From the NCBI GenBank assembly GCA_030704615.1, contig CM060732.1:63037053-63101052 (forward strand): a stretch of DNA of 64,000 nucleotides. Reading direction: 5' to 3'. The notes under the pieces were generated by a model that was given only the letters and a program-made list of their open reading frames with translations, ran no database searches and had not been told where the DNA came from. The position numbers and the translations under genes are program-made. Source of the stretch: Takakia lepidozioides (Eukaryota; Streptophyta; Takakiopsida; Takakiales; Takakiaceae). Positions 57,495-64,000 of the stretch are shown here, piece by piece (positions within the stretch are counted from its first letter, which is position 1; each line of letters starts with the position of its first letter).

Positions 57495-58475
57495 ACGCTG
57501 GTGGCATTCAACGACCATGGGGAGGAAGGTGGGGATCTCAAATGGAAACGGGGGCGAAGAGGGCCCAGTGCTCCCTTCCTACACTGTCCCTCCCTTCTGA
57601 AGTCAAAAGGACCATGCTTCGCAATGTGATAAGGCCTGCTTTGGAGTGTGCATAAGCCGTGTGAGTTGACAACTCCAACCATGCCAAGTCCCTTGAATGC
57701 ATCCAGGCTGGGGTGCTCTAAGAGTGTATGCTAGTGTGCTCCAGAACAGCTATGTGGCTGTTCAGGTGTAGTTTGGCATACCTTCTTTGAGCTCTCCAGG
57801 GGGTGAGTTCAAGGTCAGATGGTGGGTTCAGTCGAACAAAATGCCTAACACCAGACACCCTAAGATAATCAACTCTATTCTCACTGATAAACAGTCGAAG
57901 TCCTGGCGGAAACAGGTAGAAGAGATTTTTAAGGATCTGGATATCAGCACTCTAGACTTTTCTGCTAGATGACGGTGAGTTGGCAACTATTAGTATCCAA
58001 AGACTTGTAGGTTTCCCAAAGACTGTCCGATGAGAAAGAAGTTAGGGGTAAGACATCCCCGAACTTGTTTCCAGTCTGGGACATGGGTAATGATGTCCTT
58101 AAGGATGACCTGAAGGGCTTTCCTACTCTATGCATTAGACTGAAATCTAAATTAAGGACATGTGAACAGCAAACAGATGCAGTAACCTGAAGACAATATC
58201 CACTTCCTCATTCGTTGTCCACAGTACTCTAGCCAGAAAGGGACCCTTTTCGATTACATCAAAAACATGGAACTGGTATTTCTGTTCAACCACTTATAAA
58301 ATCTTGAGGCTGAGCCTAAAGCCTTGGCCCTGTTGGGTGCTACTTTCTGGGCTACCCACACAGACAACTAGATGATATCTGTAAAACCTGGACTAACTCC
58401 TTATACGTTTATACCAGAGTGAGCTTTCACAAAGGTAGTTTCTGTTCCCTTTAGTTCTGCCAACCGGCTTTGGTA
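57495..58475 (+). mobile_element. Old LINE 3'-end fragment
   Basis: Degenerate relative of the LINE 3' half at 16.9-19.2 kb. It starts GTGGCATTCAACGAC and retains ATCAACTCTATTCTCAC, CTTGTTTCCAGTCTGGGAC, the region of the knuckle, and GTAGTTTCTGTTCCCTTTAG. Multiple deletions and no open frame. It truncates the clathrin fragment and is clearly older than the TIC32 intron copy. Confidence 0.8.
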
Positions 58476-59799
58476 TTTCAACCTGATCCCAGATGTCTTC
58501 ATTCTCCGAATCGAGGATACAAGTAATGTGGGAATCTTGGGGTCCAAGGGTGCCCTCTCAATGGAATCAGCTTTTTGAGGTTAATGGGCTCTCAAGTCAG
58601 CTTTCTAGACTCTTGCTGGCAGTAAAAATGAATGGCCTTGCAGAGCCTTGTACATCTGGTGTTTACACTATCTATGTTCGGGAGATATATGAAAGGATTG
58701 CACTAAAGCAGGTCATGCTGTAGGTTCCAGCCCCCTTTTGTTGTTGTGGGAGCCATTCATTCTACAGCTCATAAGATACTTTCGCACCGGCTGTTATTTG
58801 AGCCAAATATATTTGACCTTGCTACGGTGCCATTCGGATGGGGGAATAGATTTATCCTGAAATTTTGACATGGCAGTGGCGGGCAGTGGTAAAAACTGGG
58901 GCCAGCATTATCCCGGCTATTAAGAAAGTATTCGTTCCCATGCATGTCCCCACGAACTGTGTTCCCAATAATGTGGCCCTGATTATGCGCTGGATGTGGA
59001 GGAGGAGGGGAACGTATGGAGTTAGAGTTTTTGAATGCAGCGCTAACCGGCCTCTGGTTATTGGTATACTAGGCCCTCCCCACCCAAACCATGATCTAAG
59101 CCTTCCCCTATAAAAAATAGTGCAGCTGAATAGATTTACACATTGTAGACGCACCCCTAAAGGACGAGAGCTTTTTTGCATTTTTTTAGAAAAACCCGAC
59201 ATGGCCTGACTCGGATGGATGTATGTTGCTGCCAAAGTTCATCCATGTGGATGAACCATACAATGTTGTAACTACATCATATAGGTGGTCAACAAATTTG
59301 AGGTCATTCCACAGTTGGACTGAGCAGATTATAATGTGAGAGTGACTCCCAATTTGTAGGCTCATACAAAAACTCATGGAAAAACTTGGTTTGACCACCA
59401 AGTTCTTCCATGTTCCAGTTTTGGTTCCCCTCCAATTTTTGACCAATTATTGCCTTCCAAGTGGAGGACATTGTGTCCAAATTTTAGCATGTGATGACAT
59501 GTTTTCATTAGTGCCCCTTTGTATGTAACTGTTTAGGGGTTCGTGTTGGCAAAAAATACAAGGTTTTTCTTTGGATGCAACTAACAGCCAAAATTTTGCA
59601 TGAAATTGAAAATTTCAACCCCCTTTCTCAGAACCCTAAGCGATCATTGATCCACATCACCAAGTCAAGACTCTAACATCACACAAAATCTGCACTTTTA
59701 TAAGACAGCTGTTTGTCCAGGAGACAGACAAACAGCTTACACAAGATGGTTTAATCCCCCTTGGGGCCTTGGGTGGAAGAAGAACTAATTATGTACAAT
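58476..59799. other. No gene seen
   Basis: Non-coding. An 11-bp perfect hairpin AGCTGTTTGTC...GACAAACAGCT lies near 59708-59737. Frames at 58493-59446 overlap on both strands and show no domain. Confidence 0.35.
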
Positions 59800-60800
59800 G
59801 CCACAATATCCGGAACAATCTGGTGATGGTGTTGGAATCAAGCTTCATGCTAACTGTGGTGCATACATCAGACCTGCATTTGCTGTAACCGGATTGTTCT
59901 TGGGTGTACAGGAGTAAGCCATGGCGATTCCAGGTAGACTTTCACATGTTTTGTGGACCAAAAATGCCACAACTATCTAGGAGGGTTATCCAATGGGGAG
60001 TATGTCCCCAAAAGATACATTATAGCCAACATTTGAATGGACACACCGAGGCATCCTCTGCAGATCATCCCCGTTGGGTCACTAGACCACCTTCAGACTG
60101 GCGATTCACCTAGCCCTTGGCCTTCTCTCGCTGATCATGACGATGACATAAACTGGCGCCACCGCAAGAGCAGGGACTCCAAAGCAAGGCCCACCTGAAC
60201 TTTGAACCTCTTCGTCGCAAGCGCTAGAAGAGGCTCCCTTCACATTTGGGTCTTCTAGTGTTAACTTAGTATTCACAAAAGATCGCTTGCTTACCTTTTT
60301 CCATTGAATCAGCTTGTGATCTTCCTCGTCTGATTCAACGATAGCAGAATCCTTTGTTTGGCCAATCAGCCTTTCTGGCCTGCTACCTTTAGTCCTCTGG
60401 AAATCACATTCTGCATATGTTTTCTCTTAAGTAGGATTCAGGCTTGCTGTCCCAAAAACAGTGAATCCCTCTGAGATTTAAAGCCTCCCCCTAGGAGGAC
60501 AGGTCTGGGTGTTACCCGATCATTCGTTGATGTACTCGCCTTCTGGTTATTTTTTTTCCATGTCTCTCTAATATGAACTACAGGGCCTCCGTCCCCTTTT
60601 ATTAATAAATAAAGAAAACATTTGAAAACAGCAGTCAATGAGTACATTCTCTTTCCAACACCAGAAAGGTGTAAAACTTGGCTGACTCTGTAAATTCACT
60701 GGACGTTAAAGAAACTTTTTTTATCTGTGACACTAGCTTCACCATGTGTTCTCTTTATACCTCTTTCATCATTCAACTTGTCAAAGCTAATTCCTTTCAA
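59800..60800 (-). pseudogene. Copied piece of TIC32-like gene (exon 4/intron 4)
   Basis: On the minus strand 60795-60761 reproduces the end of TIC32 exon 4 (GAATTAGCTTTGACAAGTTG then AATGATGAAAGAG), followed by the donor GTATAAAGAG and intron sequence through GGTGAAGCTAGTGTCACAG. The match to 20166-20523 continues at 60700-60627 and, after a 579-bp insertion, at 60037-59800 (CTACCTGGAATCGCCAT, TACACCCAAGAACAATC). A ~30-bp insertion lies at 60691-60722. It directly follows the WD40 gene on the same strand. Confidence 0.85.
60028..60626 (+). mobile_element. Retroposon insertion with 10-bp target duplication
   Basis: AACATTTGAA at 60028-60037 and again at 60617-60626 flanks a 579-bp insert that ends in the AT-rich tail TTTTATTAATAAATAAAGAA. 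The TIC32 intron at about 20298 preserves the empty site with a single AACATTTGAA (on the complement). Tail plus target duplication indicates LINE-mediated insertion. The insert has no clear domain. Confidence 0.8.
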
Positions 60801-60903
60801 TTTGAAACCCTTAATGTGGGGACATACTTTTGCATTAAAGACACAGCATTAAGAACCACAATCACATGCAGTAATCCGTGTAGAATCGTTCTCATTGTCA
60901 TCC

Positions 60904-62693
60904 TTATGCATTTGGATTGGTTGGCGATTCTTGGTCCTTCATGTAAGGTATGACACTGGAAAAAGACGAAAGTCGGACAGGGAGCCCATAATTTTGAAAA
61001 GTTGTAATTTCTCCCCCTAAACTAGCTGTAACTATGACCATGCCCCACCCTGCAGACACCACAGGGTTATTCCCATGGCTACTCCTCTCGGCGTCCATGT
61101 GGTCACTCCCACTACTCTTTGGGGGCGCACCTTGAGGCAATCCAGACCCTGATGTGGACTGACTGCAAAAGGAAGGGAGCTTTTCTTCTGGTGAGGTGGC
61201 AGACTCTTTAGACCCATCCTTGGGTAGGAAGCTGGAGTGGCACTCTGGGTGGGGCAGGCGATCATTGCAGGTGCTCAAAGCAGGTGGACTAAGAAAGGGC
61301 TCTCCCCTTGCATCCGTTGGTGACGCTTTGGGCCTCCCACTCCGAGATTCACCTTGCCCACTCTCTCCCTGCTTTACTGAGGTGACTCCATCCCTGTCAC
61401 CCCTTTCTAGCTTCTTGCCTAATCCACACCGGCATGGAGATAGTCCAAAACATGATGTCGCTCTGGACCGAGACTGATATGTCTTGGAAGTAGATTCCGA
61501 AACTGGACTGGCAGCACGGTCTGCGTGGCTGTGGCCTTTCGAAGGCTCAACTGAGGCCCTTCCACTCCCTCCATGCCCTGACTCTGAGAAAGCATCAGTA
61601 TTCTGGTTTGTTTCGCTTTGCCCTCTTGATGGCGAATGCACTCTATCACTATAAACCCTAAACTCTGACCTGCCTGGAGTTTCCCTGACCAGCACTGAGG
61701 GTCTTGGCTGAGAGGCAACTCCAGGCCAGGTAATAGCCACTGAAACTTGTCGCGAGTAGAAATCTTCACATGATTGTTGCTTCTCTCTGTTATGCGCAGA
61801 CTTTGTGGATGGAGCACTCGCGCTCCCATTCCTCCAGACACACACCCGTGAGTCTTCACTGGCACTGACAATGAAGTCTCCACTTGGGCTGAATGACGCC
61901 GAGCTATGGCTGTTAACATTTCGCAGACCTGCCATATAGTGTATATGTAAGCAAAGCAAGCCAGTAAAACAGGAGGGGTGAAGAGAAAGAAAGAAGTTGC
62001 TAGGTCCACCGGAGGTCAAGGGCCTAAATGACAGAGAAGAGAAACAGAACCAAAGAGCTACAGAAGCAAGGATAGAGAGAGAAGAGAATGTAAGAAAGAT
62101 AGTAAGGAACTTGAGATCGTCCATTGGGAGCTCAAAGAGCTCACTGAACAAGGAACAGGAAGAGAACAGAATTTTGAAAGGCCGCTGGAATCTGAAAGAT
62201 TCATGGGAGAGAGACATAGATGTAATCATAAAATGTACTTGATTCCCATGAGAAGAGACGCCTGGGGCTTGTAACCATACACATCCTTATTTGGATGCCC
62301 GTTGTAATGCATGGGAATTGCCACAGCCTTCCATAACAAACAGCATGCCACCAATTACAAGATAATATTCCAGTATAGGCCGATCTGGAAGTGCTATCTG
62401 TGCGAATTGAAGATGATATATGCAGGCGATGATAAAGTAAAGATTTGCTACTGCAGGGTAGATTGTAAAGCATGCCAATGCAGAGAGTACTTTGTCACCA
62501 ATGTTTGCATGCAATAGCCAGACCTTGCACCCAATTTGTCCAAAGGGAAGAAGAAAGAAAGAGACAAAAACGAACAAGAATTGTGGAAATAATTAACACC
62601 TTTGTACTTCGCAAATAAATTTAGTCCATCATATATCCGAACGCAAGAATCATTTGATGTTACCAACACTTTACGGGCGTCACCTGGCATACA
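60904..62693 (-). CDS. WDR44-like WD40 protein, 3' exons
   Basis: Minus-strand gene with two visible exons. Exon 62693-62600 (94 nt) gives CMPGDARKVLVTSNDSCVRI and YDGLNLFAKYKG. The phase matches exon 61928-60904, which gives GLRNVNSHSSASFSPSGDFI and VSASEDSRVCVWRN. These are consecutive WD40 blades of the plant WDR44-like group. A long Ser/Gly-rich insertion (about 200 residues) follows, then the last blade AGWGMVIVTASLGGEITTFQ-NYGLPVRL. The frame ends at 60904 after PTNPNA; the last residues differ from the usual end. Upstream exons were not found in the remaining 1.3 kb, so they lie beyond the window or are lost. Such proteins act as scaffolds; no partner can be inferred. Confidence 0.75.
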
Positions 62694-62699
62694 CTGTCC

Positions 62700-64000
62700 A
62701 CCACCAGACCATCAGTTGAGCTTGTTGATCCTCCTTTAACTAGCACATAGCTTAACCATATATTTTGTCACTTCACAAACCAGTGAACCCTCCTGAGAGA
62801 CTTCAGAGGCGGTAATCTCGACCATGGAAACCACCATAATTAAAGTCTTCTTCCCCCAGTATAGTGAACTATGTGGCTACTAGTCAACACTAGTAGTCCA
62901 CACATACTTCTCACCATGACAGATCAAGACGTTTTGAGAAAATGGGTCAAGGAACTTGAGAGGTTGGTATAGTGGGTGTACATGAAGGCCAGTAATTTTC
63001 TTGCTGCAAGCCTTCTTGTTTCGATCACTCCGCACATGGATGTGTGCTTCCAGCTGCAGCCTGTTCCCTGTGGACAGGGATTCTGCACCATGTGACAGGA
63101 TACATGGCTACAGAGCTACCTTCATGCAGTCATAAGAAGGTTAGATGGTAGATAACATCCAGGTTCGGGCACATGGCCATCTTACAAGTGGTCGTGGGTT
63201 CAAAGCCACATAGGTGTATGGATGTCACCCATTATAGCCGACCCAGCTATAAAAGGGGGGTCCAGGGTCAACCGGTCACTTAATGTGTGGGTACCTAAGG
63301 GCTTTTGAGTCCTTGGGGGAGGTTTGGGCAACCGCGCTGCGCGGTTATGGCTGTTAGAAGGTGTCCACCTTTCAAACGGAAGGCAGTAGCCCTTCGGGGT
63401 GAAGTGACACCATAAGTTACACCTGCTTCAGCAGGAGTCTTCCTCCTCTCTCGTAGATGGTGAACTTTTCCCCACTGACTGTCACCCTACGCTATTCATA
63501 AAACGAGGTCCCCGAGTCATGTGAAAGTCTCACAGAGCTATGACAGATGAATGCACCATTTGCAAGATAATCTGGCATCCATTTGCAAGTGGTCCAATTC
63601 AAAGACAGCAGCAGGAGTGTATTTTTGCACCCATGTTCACCACAGAAAAAGGGGAATATAAGCTCATTCTCCTGAATAAAAGGAGATCAAAAGTGCAGTT
63701 TAAAATGTGGGTGATGTCTAAAGACAGTGTTCCCAACCTCCAATGTTGTAGAAACGGCAGATGCCCTTGTATGATCCCACCATCGCCCTCTGCTCAGCCA
63801 GCCCTAACAGCACACATGCCAATTAGAGTGAGTTTCTCACCAAGCGAACAAATAAGTCTCAATCCCTCAATAGTGAAGAGGAAACCATTCAATTGACTAA
63901 CTTCTACATCCAATGAACAGTTTGGTTTATCATCGCATCAGGATTCCCTTCCCTTCATACTGTAGAGCATTCAACATCTTAGGCCTCACTCGTAGTGAGA
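62700..64000. other. No gene clearly seen
   Basis: A B-box-like GGTTCAAAGCC (63189-63199) followed by a TATAAAAG sequence (63250-63258) and GC-rich DNA suggests a SINE or LTR remnant. The 118-codon frame 63540-63896 is open with a CCRNGRCPC phrase but unrecognised. Confidence 0.3.

Noticed and set aside
61196-61477. 93-codon plus-strand frame
   Set aside because: Antisense of the serine-rich insertion in the WD40 exon.

Overview
This is a stretch of plant nuclear DNA. Genes are split by GT-AG introns. The families present are a TIC32-like short-chain dehydrogenase, clathrin heavy chain, a DYW-class pentatricopeptide (PPR) protein, a plant-type WD40 protein, a ribonuclease-inhibitor-like LRR protein and a SERAC1-like alpha/beta hydrolase. 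There are plant LTR and LINE retrotransposons and a short TTTAGGG-type repeat. Abundant DYW PPR remnants and LRR/hydrolase genes of this kind suggest a spore-bearing land plant or close relative; the species is not determinable from the window. Most of the sequence is transposon-derived, and many coding remnants carry single-base frame breaks, which may be real decay or assembly error.

Layout. 0-5.5 kb: unrecognised exons at the left edge, then two small predicted secreted proteins on opposite strands, the first with a CLE-like dodecapeptide. 5.9-11.5 kb: non-coding DNA with a hairpin, a TTAA-flanked 17-bp-TIR element resembling a piggyBac MITE, and three copies of a TIR family with a tRNA-like core. 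11.9-21.9 kb: an apparently intact eight-exon TIC32-like gene (313 codons), whose 6.7-kb third intron holds a same-strand LINE with a tandemly duplicated 3' half. 22-26.3 kb: a long inverted repeat, a copied fragment of the WD40 gene found at 61-62 kb, and a decayed PPR-DYW pseudogene.

27.3-40.3 kb: a complete 13.0-kb Ty3/gypsy element with ~1-kb LTRs, TG...CA ends and a 5-bp GAAGC target duplication. After a frame-broken gag-pol it carries a ~4.1-kb open region coding for 958 and 391 residues, in one frame and split by a single TAG. I recognise neither protein; this is the most interesting object here. 44.3-48.9 kb: a second, minus-strand gypsy element (chromovirus), deleted so that gag abuts integrase, with 5-bp TGCAC target duplications. 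49.2-50.5 kb: two more TIR elements.

51-58.5 kb: an LRR gene with a frame break, two halves of a SERAC1-like hydrolase on opposite strands, and a clathrin heavy-chain pseudogene ending in an old LINE fragment. 59.8-62.7 kb: on the minus strand, the 3' end of a WDR44-like WD40 gene, followed by a copied piece of the TIC32-like gene that contains a retroposon. The TIC32 and WD40 loci therefore each carry a fragment of the other. The last 1.3 kb has no gene I can support.
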